A stretch of 64,000 nucleotides of DNA from Symsagittifera roscoffensis. Lineage: Eukaryota; Xenacoelomorpha; Acoela; Convolutidae. Both the position numbers and the translations under genes were made by a program. Within the stretch, counting starts at the first letter, position 1; each line of letters starts with the position of its first letter. The stretch spans positions 22,904,388-22,968,387 of the forward strand of contig NC_087068.1 in assembly GCF_963678635.1 (NCBI RefSeq). The letters are read 5' to 3'. Of the stretch, positions 44,165-58,318 are shown piece by piece. The notes below the pieces were generated by a model. It searched no databases. It saw only the letters and a list, made by a program, of their open reading frames with translations, and was not told the DNA's origin.

Positions 44165-45290
44165 AACCATCTTTCAAGAAATGGTGTAATTATTGCCGAC
44201 GATACGGACACAGTTTTTCCGAATGTAGACAAAAACAACAAGACAATCAGAATAAACCTCAAAAGCACAAAGAACCAAATAAGTCATTCTATCAATATAT
44301 GAAAAAAGATCAAAATCTACCAAACAAAAATATATATAGTTACAATAGTTCTGGAAAACCACTTCCAGGCAACTCAAATTATTCAAGAAATCAATCACAA
44401 TATAACTCCAGTTATAGAGGTAGATCGCCCGAACAAATAAATTCACGAAATTTCTCACAAAATAGATATAGTCGATCGAATAGTCAAAATAACCAAAATA
44501 AAAATAACTATTCGCGATCGAATTCAAACACAACAGAATTTAATTCTGCATCCAGTTCCCAATCAAACCAAAGGAATAGACACTATTCCAACAATAGATC
44601 ACAAAATTCATCATATAATAGAAATAGAAACTATTCAAACAATAGGAATAGAAGTTATTCCAACAATCGAAATCAGAACTATCCAAACAACAGATCAAGG
44701 AATAATTCATTTGATAGATCAAATAAAAAGATCAAATGATAACTATCATAACAGATCACGAAACAATTCACAAAATCGAAACTCAAGCTACAACAATAGA
44801 TACAGAAACTATTCCCAGTCACCCTATAGGAATAATAACCGTTACCCTGGTTCTAAACATCGATACAGAGGTAAAACACCAAAGCATCAAAGACACATCA
44901 ACCAAGTGCAAACAAATGAAGAAACAACTTCAGACCCCCCAGGTACTGATAACACAGAAAATAATGAATTACAATTAAACCACCTTAATTGTAAATCAAC
45001 AGATACTGAAAGTGATACAGATAATACCATCTCAGTAAACATGATAACAGTCGAAAACGACTATGAACCTATCATATATGAACAACCCTTTAGTTCACAC
45101 ATATACGAAAATCAATTGGAACTTCTTCATAATTATTACACTACACCCATTAATAATGATACACGAACTACACAAGAAGTAAACGAAATTAACACTGTAA
45201 TTAAACCTGATAACAAAGACGAAGTACAATATTCAAACACAAATTATGTTTATCAAAACATACAAAACGAACAACCAAGAGAAAAAATTT
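44165..45290 (+). pseudogene. gag-pol: Nucleocapsid knuckle and Asn/Arg/Ser-rich linker of copy C
   Basis: The knuckle is intact (CNYCRRYGHSFSEC, near 44184-44225) and is preceded by TGG, showing that the TAG in copy A is private. The low-complexity tract (44340-44870) has the same YSNNRNRSYSNNRNQNYPNN repeats. An insertion near 44722-44735 shifts frame between the ORFs 44299-44739 and 44711-45985. Confidence 0.85.
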
Positions 45291-46749
45291 GGACAATCCC
45301 ATTTCTCTTAGAGAGTCCAAGAAGTAAAGAATTTCAACCACCACATCTTGAAATTGATTTATTAATCGACATAGGAGCAGAATCAAATATCATTAACATT
45401 CCCACATGGAATGAAACCAAAACACTGCATCCGATTTTAACACCTCTTGAAATATCTAGTAAATTAGCAACAGCACAAGGATCAACATTACTAAAACATG
45501 GAAAAATCCAACTATTCCTTGTTCCTACAAGAACAATGGAACAAAACAAGATTTTGAACAAACCATTTAAACAAACATTTCATATTACTGATATTAAGCA
45601 CAATATCATTGGCATACCGTTTATTACTATATATATACCAACTATCAACATCTCAAATAGTAAAATCCATATTAAAGATAAATATACAAAAACGGAAAAC
45701 ACAACCTTAACATTCTTTCAAAGACTAAACAAACAACCACCTTTTTTCTCAAAGTTTTACCCCATTTACAATCAAGAACGGAAACATCTGAAACCACTAT
45801 CAGGAAACATATATAATTTTTCAATAAAACAAGTTCATCAGTATGACAAAAGTCAAAACAAACAACAACTTTTCAAGTCAGATTTCGAATTTAAACCCAT
45901 TCACAAATTTTTCAAAATTACATTCTCATCCATAAAATACTTAAAAAACACGAATTCCGACTTTTGTTTCACTACACGTGTATAATAAAACACCATATCA
46001 AACAACATTACCCTTAGGACTTTTAGGATATTGCAAAACAAATGCTACAACTTCACCTATAAATGAAGTAGCATATCGAGTCAACAATACATTAAAACTA
46101 TTAGATATTTGTCAATCAACAATTCTTAACAAAGAATTATCCATAAATAATATAATAAGTAATGAAAAAAAATACAGATTATTTCACAAAAATACTATAT
46201 TTTAAACCGACATTCAATATAACAAATTATACAAAAGAACAACAAAAATGTTTAACAATGTTTAATTTTCAACACTCACAAATAACACAAGATGAATTTG
46301 ACAAATTAGCTAAACAACTGATAAAATATTCAACAGTTTACGCAACATCAAAATTTGACGTTGGAAAAATTAGTTCATCACAACACCTTCCATTAAAACC
46401 AGACGCAGTTTTCAAAAAACAAAGAGCAAGTAAAGTACCGATTCACTTACACGACACGGTAAATAGATTACTTGATATTTTAGAACAATACGAAATTATA
46501 GCATCAGTAAATAAAGAAGAACAACCAAAAGGTAATACCTTCATCAACCCTGTTATCTTTCTAGCAAAAGATGAATCACTAAAAATAGTTTTAGATGCTA
46601 GATATCTCAATTCACTAATTGACGAATCAAAATGCAATTGGCCCATTGAACCACTACAAGTTATCTTAACAAAGATAAATGGTAAAAACTTCACAACCGC
46701 AGACATGAATAGTGCTTACAATCAAATGCCACTAGATGAACAATCACAA
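45291..46749 (+). pseudogene. pol: Protease, linker and RT start of copy C
   Basis: Open from 44711 to 45985, then shifted, then open 46162-46812. The protease site reads LIDIGAESNII: the Asp codon (45368-45370) is kept, but the next residue is Ile (ATA 45371-45373) instead of the Ser of copy A, which should abolish the active-site hydrogen bonding. RT begins near 46400 and reaches TTADMNSAYNQMPL near 46695-46736. Confidence 0.85.
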
Positions 46750-47815
46750 CGATTAACACAATGTTATATTGAAACCAACAATACGAATTTAATCCATTAT
46801 TCTATGGAATAACCATAGGACCAGCAGCTTTTTCAGCTTTCATGAGTAAAACTTTTAGACCACTAACACTCAAGAAAAATGCAATCACATATTTAGATGA
46901 TGTTTTCATGCAATCACAAACTAAAGAAGAAATGTTTACAGTTTTGGAACAGTATCATAAAATACTTCAGAACAAAAATCTGAAAGCAGCCCCCGATAAA
47001 TCAACTTTTTTTCTTAACACGCGTTGAATTTTTAGGACATAATATTGAACGAAATACGATCACTCCATTAAAATCATGCATTGATGCAATTCAAAAACTT
47101 CAACCACCTACAAATAAAAAGAAAATCCAAGAATTCCTTGGAATGTTGAATTTCTTAAGTAAATATGTTTACAAAATGCAATTATACTTAAGAACTTTCT
47201 ATAAAATCCTCAGACAACAAAATAATTTTGAATGGACCACTGAACATCAAACTCGATTAGAAGAATTTAATAACGATTAACACAATGTTAACGATTAACA
47301 CAATGTTATATTGAAACCAACAATACGAATTTAATCCATTATTCTATGGAATAACCATAGGACCAGCAGCTTTTTCAGCTTTCATGAGTAAAACTTTTAG
47401 ACCACTAACACTCAAGAAAAATGCAATCACATATTTAGATGATGTTTTCATGCAATCACAAACTAAAGAAGAAATGTTTACAGTTTTGGAACAGTATCAT
47501 AAAATACTTCAGAACAAAAATCTGAAAGCAGCCCCCGATAAATCAACTTTTTTTCTTAACACGCGTTGAATTTTTAGGACATAATATTGAACGAAATACG
47601 ATCACTCCATTAAAATCATGCATTGATGCAATTCAAAAACTTCAACCACCTACAAATAAAAAGAAAATCCAAGAATTCCTTGGAATGTTGAATTTTTTAA
47701 GTAAATATGTTTACAAAATGCAATTATACTTAAGAACTTTCTATAAAATCCTCAGACAACAAAATAATTTTGAATGGACCACTGAACATCAAACTCGATT
47801 AGAAGAATTTAATAA
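46750..47815 (+). repeat. Tandem duplication of about 524 bp inside RT of copy C (offset 542)
   Basis: 46750-47273 recurs at 47292-47815 with one difference noticed (a C/T near 47153 versus 47695). An extra 18-bp piece, CGATTAACACAATGTTAA, sits between them and repeats the start of the unit. Both copies contain the YLDD motif. The reading frame is destroyed. Confidence 0.9.
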
Positions 47816-50425
47816 ACTTTTGACAGAACAAATTTCAAACCCAATTCCAGATCCATACCAACCATTCTATGCAATGTGCGATGCTTCAAAATTTGGCATC
47901 GGCGCAGCATTACTACAATCACATAGTGGAACAAATAAAATGAATCTTATATCAGCAAATTCACAATTATTCACACAAGCCGAGCTACGACTCTCTTCTC
48001 TAACGAAAGAATGTACAGCTATAATCTACACACTTACAGAATACGAATTTCTGATACTTGGATCAAAACACCCAACAGTTCTATTCACAGATCATAAACC
48101 AATTATATTTCTTTTCACACAAAAATCAAATCCAAATCATAGAGTCTATCAATTTCAATTAACTTTAATGAATTTCCCAAACTTACATATAGTTTGGACA
48201 GTAGGAAAAAACCTTGCATTACCAGATACATTAAGTAGAAACACGCCACTTGAACTACTTACACGAAAAACTACAGTTGAAATACCAAAAAATATCAAAT
48301 TGTATCTCGCAAAAGATGAAACATCACCCCGATTAGAATGCAAATACGCAGTAAAAACTGACTTTGATCAATCACAAATAAATAATCTACAACTTTTTCC
48401 ACTCTACTTAGATTGCCAAAATAATCCACTATGAAGTTGATTTATTAGGTACATCTGCCTTTAAAACAATTCCATACTCACAATGGATAAAAAATAATAC
48501 TCAACAAAGGAAAATAAAACAACAACCGCATAAAAAAGACCTTTTTGCATTAATTGAAAAAAAAAATTTGACCGATAAAATAAATTTATCAGGACCGCAA
48601 ACAAATGATTCAAAATACACATTAAATCAAGTTTTTAACCTCCATGACCCACTTGATACAATTCCCCTATCAAAACTAGAAATTGATAATATTTTTCTCC
48701 CACCAACAGAAAAAATTACACTTGAGATTTTAAAACAATTTCAAATTTTTGACCCAGTAATTAGACAACTCAAATCATGGCACAAATATAAAACAAAACC
48801 AGCAAAAGCTAATACCACAATTTTAGGAAACAAAACACTCCTCCGATATTTCCGAAAATTTAATAACACAACAATCAATGAAAATACAGATATTTTATAC
48901 TATCAATGAGATGATTCTTAACTTCCCTGTCTCCCTTTAAGTATGATACTAATAGCATTTGACATCTCCCATACACAAAAAACAAAAGACATACTCGAAC
49001 TTCACACAAAATTTTTATTTTTCAAATGCCCCAATTTGGATAAAAGTATTATGCAATGATTGTATAATATGTCAATTGAACACACCTTATCCAAATCAAA
49101 ATTAAATAGCACAGAAACAAGATTTTAAAGGACAAAGTTTATATTTCAACCATCGAATTTCATTCGACACAAAAGGACCAATTTCACCATCCTCTGAAGG
49201 AAACTCCTACATTATGGTCATTGTTGATGCATTTACGCACTATGTAGCACTCAACCCAGTACCACATTGTAATGCTTATTATGCTTACACAACACTTTAC
49301 GAACACTGGATAGCTAAAATTGGATTACCCGAAATCCTAGTTACAGACAACGGTACAGAATTTATCAATAGTGAAATTATCACACTATGCCACTTATACA
49401 ACATTAAACATAAACCACGTACATCTCATGCAGCTTGGACAATCGGTTTAGTCGAAGGTATGAACCGTTCATTACAAGAGTATCTTAGATGTATCATTAA
49501 TGGAAATTATACACGATACACAGAATGGTCAGCAGATGTAAAATTATTTCCCTTATCATACAATTCACAAATAACGACAACTCTAGGAATGTCACCATAT
49601 GAAATAGTTTTTAATCAAAAACCAAGAAAACCAATTATATTCACAGCAAATGCTCACAAAAACGCACAAGGTCATTGCAAACCAAATAAAGATTCAATAT
49701 GCTATAATCTACTATTACACACACATGATGAAGATCATTTTCATCGCCCACAAATTCTCAAATTAGCCTCCGGCACACATACCGAGTGGATTTTAAATAG
49801 AGATAAAAAACACAATGAAATACACCAAAAAGTAACAAAGAAACTGTTACAAAGGCAAAACATTAAGAACCAAATTAATTCACGTTTTATGCCAGCCACA
49901 GATTTAAAAATTGGAACATTTGTCTTAAACCTAATTTTAATACACAGAAAGGAATCTGCAAAAAATTACAACTACTTCGAAAAGGACCATACCAAATAAT
50001 TGCCTAACCCACTGAAGTAACATACAAACTCACAGACTCAACCAAAAAAAAAATTGTTCAACATATTAACAATTTTGTTACCTTACTACCCAAAAGAATA
50101 CGCATTACGCGAATTAACTCAATTATATTCTTATACAGGTTTAAAAGTTATTCAAAACAATACACATACAGAATAAAAAACGAATGTACATGACGATATT
50201 CATCATCAACAAAATCAAAAACAAAACACGATAACACCAGACCCAAAAATACCTCAAAAAGAAGAAAAACAGGAAAATGATAGAAAAAACTTACCACAAG
50301 AACAAATAGAAAAATCAGAACACAGAGAGTCATCACGACTTAGAAATCAATCACGTAAAAATTACAAAAAATTCATCCCACAATCTAAAATATTAAAGAA
50401 AGTTGAATTTCAAAAACAACTTTGA
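47816..50425 (+). pseudogene. pol: RNase H, integrase and C-terminus of Pol, copy C
   Basis: Open pieces 47685-48434, 48568-48909 and 49214-49999; natural TGA at 50423-50425. RNase H Asp (MCDASKFGIGAAL), Glu and FTDHKP are kept. In integrase the D-D-E residues remain: RISFDTKGP near 49156, VTDNGTEF near 49342, GLVEGMN near 49446. The zinc-binding part is damaged by a deletion around 48980-49000, and a shift near 49925 breaks the GPY/F part. Confidence 0.88.
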
Positions 50426-51235
50426 TTTTAAAGTAAATAAATTGTACACCTCTAAGTCAATTTGAACTTTCACATTTTCAAGATAACATGCCGAAACATA
50501 CGCAACAATTCTAGTTCAAATTCATCTAATAGGATTCACTCAAATCCGTCACTTTCAATATCTCTAACACAAACCTACTAGCCGATAGATATTAATCTCC
50601 AGGCATATCTATAACTATAACTTTACAACCTCCAGGTCAAAAATAAGCAACTTGCTAAAACTTGACAACTAAAATAAATACCCCCATAATATTACAACCC
50701 TCCCCTATCTAATAACGCAAAGATCAACAATATTTCCCCAACTTAGACCTCAAAAACCCTCCAACCAAAAATGTCATATTGGCCTAAAGTAAAAAAGGAC
50801 CATAATTATTTGGCCTAAAGTACAAATATTTCAAAAACACCCCAGATTACCCAACAAGTAAAAACAAAGCAAAGAAGACCTCCCGGACACCATAAAATTA
50901 GCCTCCAACAATTTTTCACAAAACTCAACCCACTTGTCAAAAAATCAATAAATAATCCGACCACACTTGAAATTCGCCCCAGAATTCAAAAAATATTCGA
51001 CGAACGAATCATTTCTTAAATGCTTCTCTCTTTATTAGTCGATACCTTAAAAAGTATAATCATAAACTTTTTCATAAATTTTTCTTCTATTTAAATTTTG
51101 CTAATATTTTTAAGTGAAACTTTTGAAGCCGTAATAATCCTTTTTTTTATAATTTTTGTGCATTATTCTTTCAATTTTCTACTCCCTATTTGAAATATAT
51201 CTCCAGCTTTCCCAAATCATTGACCACATTCACAG
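50426..51235 (+). other. Copy C non-coding segment between pol and env-side genes, with acceptor-like site
   Basis: Same words as in copy A: CTCCAGGCATATC, CCTCCAGGTC and two GGCCTAAAGTA. Ends in a pyrimidine tract, CATTGAC and CACAG|GT (AG at 51234-51235). Its distal part is duplicated at 52061-52550. Confidence 0.5.
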
Positions 51236-51260
51236 GTGCGATAATTCAAAGTCTATTTAA

Positions 51261-51449
51261 ATGATACGAACAATTTTTAGAGGAACAGATATTTTTTTAC
51301 TATTCGTAATTTTCATCACATTTTTATCATCCCTAATTATGACAATGTGCAAATGTGTAAGAGAGGCAATAGTCACATTCGCCTTAGCAACAATCCTTTT
51401 AATTCTTTTCATCGAAGAATATTACAATAAATATAAATCTTCCCACTAG
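51261..51449 (+). CDS. 62-aa membrane ORF of copy C, first copy
   Basis: MIRTIFRGTDIFLLFVIFIT start with two hydrophobic segments around CKCVREA. Open and collinear with the copy A ORF. A GTGCGATAATTC spacer separates it from the acceptor-like AG. Confidence 0.6.
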   Translation: MIRTIFRGTDIFLLFVIFITFLSSLIMTMCKCVREAIVTFALATILLILFIEEYYNKYKSSH

Positions 51450-52575
51450 ACAAAGATCAATCGGACACATTTCCAAAATTGCTAACCAACCACCACAAAA
51501 CCAGTCTTCACCGACATCTTCCCAAGAAAATCCAATCATACCTACAATTACCCAAAACCTCCAAACATCCACACGAATTTCTTTTCAAGATAACCCGTAC
51601 ACTTTCGAAGAATGACACGCTCGCTTATCTGAACCACTAGAACCAGTTCAGCGACAAGCATCCCTAAAGGAACAAACATATAATTTGTACCCCACATTAC
51701 CACAAGACTTAAATCGAATAAGACATATTAGTCAAAATCAAAATACAGTTGAAGTAAATAGACAAATTATACATCCACGAAGAAATAGAAATTTTCAAAC
51801 CCCCAGAGTTCATTTTGTTATGCCCCAATCACCAACACCAACTACTTCAGAAATTTCAAACAGTACATTAACAGAAACTCCCACATACCTTTTCACAACA
51901 GAGCACCTCAAGTATACCCTCAGACTACTTAGGTTCAACACCAACATCTGAACTAATCCGTGAAAATCCTTTTAACCCCCCCAATCCCACCGAACGACTA
52001 CCATATTGGACAACACACTCATATACACAAGGTGAACCGAACATAGTAAAGGAACCAAAAGACCTCAAAAACCCTCCAACCAAAAATGTCATATTGGCCT
52101 AAAGTAAAAAAGGACCATAATTATTTGGCCTAAAGTACAAATATTTCAAAAACACCCCAGATTACCCAACAAGTAAAAACAAAGCAAAGAAGACCTCCCG
52201 GACACCATAAAATTAGCCTCCAACAATTTTTCACAAAACTCAACCCACTTGTCAAAAAATCAATAAATAATCCGACCACACTTGAAATTCGCCCCAGAAT
52301 TCAAAAAATATTCGACGAACGAATCATTTCTTAAATGCTTCTCTCTTTATTAGTCGATACCTTAAAAAGTATAATCATAAACTTTTTCATAAATTTTTCT
52401 TCTATTTAAATTTTGCTAATATTTTTAAGTGAAACTTTTGAAGCCGTAATAATCCTTTTTTTTATAATTTTTGTGCATTATTCTTTCAATTTTCTACTCC
52501 CTATTTGAAATATATCTCCAGCTTTCCCAAATCATTGACCACATTCACAGGTGCGATAATTCAAAGTCTATTTAA

Positions 52576-52764
52576 ATGATACGAACAATTTTTAGAGGAA
52601 CAGATATTTTTTTACTATTCGTAATTTTCATCACATTTTTATCATCCCTAATTATGACAATGTGCAAATGTGTAAGAGAGGCAATAGTCACATTCGCCTT
52701 AGCAACAATCCTTTTAATTCTTTTCATCGAAGAATATTACAATAAATATAAATCTTCCCACTAG
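52576..52764 (+). CDS. 62-aa membrane ORF of copy C, second copy
   Basis: Identical product to 51261-51449 because of the 1315-bp duplication. This one is next to the full-length ORF3 remnant and env. Confidence 0.58.
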   Translation: MIRTIFRGTDIFLLFVIFITFLSSLIMTMCKCVREAIVTFALATILLILFIEEYYNKYKSSH

Positions 52765-53906
52765 ACAAAGATCAATCGGACACATTTCCAAAATTGCTAA
52801 CCAACCACCACAAAACCAGTCTTCACCGACATCTTCCCAAGAAAATCCAATCATACCTACAATTACCCAAAACCTCCAAACATCCACACGAATTTCTTTT
52901 CAAGATAACCCGTACACTTTCGAAGAATGACACGCTCGCTTATCTGAACCACTAGAACCAGTTCAGCGACAAGCATCCCTAAAGGAACAAACATATAATT
53001 TGTACCCCACATTACCACAAGACTTAAATCGAATAAGACATATTAGTCAAAATCAAAATACAGTTGAAGTAAATAGACAAATTATACATCCACGAAGAAA
53101 TAGAAATTTTCAAACCCCCAGAGTTCATTTTGTTATGCCCCAATCACCAACACCAACTACTTCAGAAATTTCAAACAGTACATTAACAGAAACTCCCACA
53201 TACCTTTTCACAACAGAGCACCTCAAGTATACCCTCAGACTACTTAGGTTCAACACCAACATCTGAACTAATCCGTGAAAATCCTTTTAACCCCCCCAAT
53301 CCCACCGAACGACTACCATATTGGACAACACACTCATATACACAAGGTGAACCGAACATAGTAAAGGAACCAATAGATATTTCTACTGATACAACGCTAT
53401 CATCGTTACCAGAAACAATATCACTCCCGTAAACACCATCATTAAGTCAAATCTCACCGACAGTTTTCCCTTTAAATTTCCCAAACAACCTCGACGCTAG
53501 ATATCGAGAACAATCATCATCAAATATCCCTTTACGATTAGATTGGAACACTTTCGTAGCACCTCCCCCATTATTTGGAAAACATCAAGAAAGTAACCGA
53601 CTCCACAGTTGGGCACTCAATAGATTACAATATAGACAAGATATCCACGAAGATATTCGAGAACATAACATTCAAATACTTCAACAAAACAGTCTCCAAT
53701 TAAAGTTTGAAATCACAATCAGACTTAATAAAATTGTTCAACACCCTTATCCATTAAATCCACCAAATATAACAGCTCAATCGCTACCACCACCATTTAT
53801 AACAACTGAAGTAATATATAAATACGACAGATATACAAAAAACACAATTGGTTACATAACATTTTATAACCCATACTCCGGATTAACATACACAATTATA
53901 GTCTAA
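52765..53906 (+). pseudogene. ORF3 of copy C, broken
   Basis: Collinear with 10860-11981. TGA at 52928-52930 replaces an Arg codon, a one-base insertion near 53215 shifts frame, and TAA at 53430-53432 falls in the Pro/Ser region. Natural TAA at 53904-53906. The earlier partial copy (51450-52060) has the same TGA (51613-51615). Confidence 0.8.
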
Positions 53907-56519
53907 AGGTATTAACATTTCAACACATCCTTTTTCTAATATTTTTCGACCAAAACACAAATCCTTCTCCTCGCACAGGACCCCAGGATTTATTAGTAAC
54001 ACACAATGATTGTGAAGAAAACGAACAAAAAACACTACACAAATACGCTATAAACCAATTAACACAATGCGAATCAGAACCACAAGCTATAGAAAGCACA
54101 AATGTAATAGCAACACTATACTCAAAAACCCGATCAACAACATTAACAGGATACAAGTTTACAGCAACATTTTCCGAAAAGAAAGTACATTGTTCACAAG
54201 TTTCCAACGGAAATAAAAACCGACTTGATCACGAATCATTTTACCAGGGTAACATAGAACGACTGTTACATCTAAATCCCGACGATTGTAATAACGAATT
54301 ACTCAGACTAAATCTAACAAGAAATAAAAACACAGACAGAAAAATAGTAAATTTTCAAGTCTTTGCCGATTCTGCACATCAAGCAGAACTTGAACGATAA
54401 CAAGGACATATTAAATTAGACGAAAAATACCCACATAATGGCGCACATGGACGATTAACTTATGATATACACGATAAACATTGGATACCACACAATGGAA
54501 TAAATAATCCCTCAAACTGCAAAGCAGATACAAAAAATAAAGGATATTAAGAAATAATGTTTTTTGGTTGGAAAATACAACTTGAAAATATACAACTCAC
54601 ACGAGATTTAACTGATAACACTATGATCTATCAAGGAATTAGATGATCAAGGATGATCAAACATGATCAAGGTTATTATGACCCTACAACAAGAACCCAA
54701 GCAACAATTGTTTGGTTTCCCGAAGATACATGCACAACATTTCAAGTAGCAAAAATACACGCTCGAATGATAAAAATTCATGAAAAATGTTTTATTGAAT
54801 CAATTCCATACGAACAAGTGAACCCGTATCGAAAACAAAAGCACTGATTTCAAAAACCTTCATGATGTAGAAAATAAATTGACACGTTTTCAAATCTACC
54901 ACGAAACAGAATTTGCATGTAAATATAGCAATCCACTATATAAAACACAATACTCTGAAATACTTGTCGAATACGAAATAGGTTTCGACATAAACACTGG
55001 AAAAATAAAATTTGACCCTCATGCAACAAGTTATCCTATAAACGAAGGAACATCATTGGTCCCAGTGAATTTCTATAAAAGCACAGGTCACCCAGGTGGA
55101 AAGCTAAAACCATACGATAGTAAAAGCACACGTTTACAAGAATTATCACTAATGAATAGCGCCTACTTTGGTAATATACATTATGATAATCACTTAGATA
55201 TGAAATTAGACTACACAATTAGTGGAATTTTCCAAGAAAAGTCACTTTCTGAATTAGAAACACTTCATCAACTATGCGAATTAGAAAGAACACATATCTT
55301 ACAATCACTCGCATTAGCAGTATTAAAAATACCTTACGGAAGATATTTATTATCAGGAAATAGATCAAATTTTCTTGATTATGAAGGAAACATTTTATGG
55401 TTTTATACTTGCACCAAAAAAGTATCACCATTATACGTTTTTGAAGATAAAAGATGTTACAAAAGAATCCCCATCTTCTACAAAAATAAAGTATATTTTG
55501 TTGATACACTCTCAAGACGAACATATTTTTGGGACACATCAGTACCATGTGGATCAGAAAACAGCCACAACGTTGTACAATTAAATCCCGACGAAGATAA
55601 ATACTATCTGTTAACACCATACCCAACATTAATGCCACCATTAGAAAAGTTTTCACCTGAAAGCATTTGAGCTATAGCTCGCAATCCAAATATTGATTTA
55701 CAATTGATAGGTATATATTCAAAATCAGATATACAATATCACATACGTACACAACAATTTCAAGAACTACTTACAAAAATGGACACGATAAAACGACAAT
55801 CAATAAACCAAAATTTACGAAAACTTGCAGAAACAGCAGAATTTTCAGATATTTACGCACAAGATTACAGCGAATATTTTCAAGACATTAAAGATTCCAT
55901 TTACCTAAATGGTGAAAAATACAGACCACAAGATATTTCACTCATAAATATTTTTAGTTTTGTAACCTTAGAAAACGAAATTCTCGCCTTTCTAGGATGG
56001 TCCTATTACATCTTAGAAAAATTAACTATCTTATACGCTATGTTTAATTTTATAGGATTTCTTTTCTGACTGTTAAAAGGAATCTATAACACATGCGCTA
56101 TACACACACAAGTAAATCGCCAAGCAAGTGTAGCTTGTATACTATTGGCAGGATTTTTTGGAATTGTTTCATCATCAACCAATAAAATACTTCTAGATGC
56201 ACAAATAAAAGAATATAATACAAAAGTATCCATAAGACAGAACACATATGACGAAGAACATAGTAATGTAGATACAACACCTACTGCACCACAGATACCA
56301 ACTCTACCACAAAATCATCCATTATCATTAGTTCCCCGAAATTTTCGAAACCTAGCAATCACCAATAATCCAAATTTTAGACCAAATACAACACAAAGTC
56401 CCATACAACACATAATGACACATCATTCACAAAATGATAATACATATGAACAAATAATCGAACAACCTCATACCACCACTTTTCAATCTCAAAATAATCA
56501 TTTTTTTAGCCCACGATGA
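53894..56519 (+). pseudogene. env: Env of copy C, broken
   Basis: The start ATG is ATT here. Stops fall near 54397 (TAA), 54548 (TAA), 55668-55670 (TGA) and 56067-56069 (TGA), with a frameshift near 54840 and a small GATGATCAAG-type triplication at 54643-54672. Long open pieces are 54879-55670, 55704-56069 and 56145-56519. The conserved central block (LSGNRSNFLDYEGN, CYKRIPIFYKNKVYFVDTL) is intact at 55340-55520. Confidence 0.85.
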
Positions 56520-58318
56520 GCCGAAAAATTGGATCCCTCCATCGCTCAAATTCCCACCCAGCCAACCTCCGAACTCAAATCCCAGTTATCCCACTTTTTG
56601 TTTTCCCGCCACCCGATTCTCCAATTACTGAAATACCATCAAGTATGAATTCTGATACTAACTCAGATATTTCAATTTTTCATACTATCTCACAATTTAA
56701 CAACTCCAATGTAGAAACTCCCGACGAATTCGCAGACTCCGAACCGTCTCCCTCTACCCATACCCAGACCAACTCCTCGGTTTTTTCAAAACCCCCCTTT
56801 CAACCCATCCAAACCAGTCATCCACTCCCATCCTTTTCCACTCCTTCTTACGCTTCCCAAGTAACCCCAACCTACTCTCCATTTAATTCCGACAGATCAC
56901 ATAATAACTCCCCAGATCACATTCAAATTTCCGAAGAACTTGACAATTCTATTACACTACAACAACAATTAACACACCCCCACACTCTTACAATACATCA
57001 ACTATCATCAACAGTAACATCATCAATCCCCCAACTCCCTCACCCTCTTCAGCTTACACTCCATCATTAGCTCAACATCCACCGAAACATCTATCAGCAC
57101 TAACCGAGCTTACCGCACTTTTAAACGAAAATCCCCAAATCACCCATTTCCAACCAAACCCGGAACAGCCAGAGAATATATCAACCACCCAGAACAAACA
57201 AACACAAAAAATTTTCTTGAAATCACCCTACCCTCATTTCCACAATAAGCTTTAAATACTTCTACCATTGCTAACGAAACACGAAATTTTGTTGATGAGC
57301 ACGTTTTAATTCCAACACTTCATTGGACAGCTTACTACAATTATACTAACCCCTTTATCTACCACTAGCTAACAATAATGAAAATATCGAGAAAAACAAA
57401 AATATACTATATAGACTCACCACATCATTAACACCTCGACACTTTACCTACGTTGGATATAAAAATTTATTAAAAACATTCACCGCACCCCGAGATAACG
57501 ATTTCTCAATAGAATACTACGATCATAACATTATCTGTCCTAACCAAGATCAATTTTTAGACGAAGATCGCTTTGCAAACCCGCAACTAACCGAAATTTT
57601 TTTTATTAAAACACCATACTTATTTACATCTAATATTTTTGATAAAAAGCATGATCATCTAATTTCAGAAGAACTGGTTGACATACAAGCATATGAAAGC
57701 TTCTATGATAAATTTCAGTTATTTTCACTAACCTTTCATTTTCTTTCAACACAGGAACGCGAGTTGCACTCTTCCCACGATATAATGTTACGCACTAAAC
57801 AAACGCACACTTACACATATTACCGTTTTATACAAAACCATTCTGATTTACACACACCATCAAGACAACCCTACCATCGTTTTCAGTTTGTTAACTCAAA
57901 ATACACGTCAGCATTTTTTCTTAATTTTACATATTGCATTAAAAACACTAACCACCACGGCATCCTCCGCAACTATGACCCAGTTACCCAAATGTATATA
58001 TTCTGTCCCATCACGAAGACCTTCAATGATGAAGAATCAAGACCCTTCATTATCCCGCATGAATTCATACAACCTATCGAAATACCCATACTAGAGTTTA
58101 TTCATAACACTAAATATAATCATAAAAATTATAACCTAATTCAAAACACACCTTATGAATTCGCAGTAGGCACAGAAGAACTAAATACCATCAAAGCACT
58201 TCAATTGCTTTGGCCACTGCTACAAACTAAAAATGTCATACGCATACTAGCCAAGTTACTAACAGCATCAGACTTAATTCACGACATCTTCCCACATGAC
58301 TTTTTCCCAGATGAATAA
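56516..58318 (+). pseudogene. ORF5 of copy C, broken in the middle
   Basis: ATG 56516 overlaps the env TGA as ATGA. Open to TAG 57068-57070 after a shift, with another stop near 57246 (TAA), then open again 57764-58318 to the natural end (FPHDFFPDE). The N-terminal half is again Ser/Pro/Thr-rich. Similarity to copy A is strongest in the folded C-terminal part, suggesting constraint there while the family was active. Confidence 0.8.

Larger units (their letters stand above)
50746..53375 (+). repeat. Tandem duplication of 1315 bp in copy C
   Basis: 50746-52060 and 52061-53375 appear identical by eye. The unit covers the second half of the non-coding segment, the acceptor-like site, the 62-aa ORF and about the first half of ORF3. 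The junction is inside ORF3 (GGAACCAA... into GACCTCAAAA). Confidence 0.92.
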
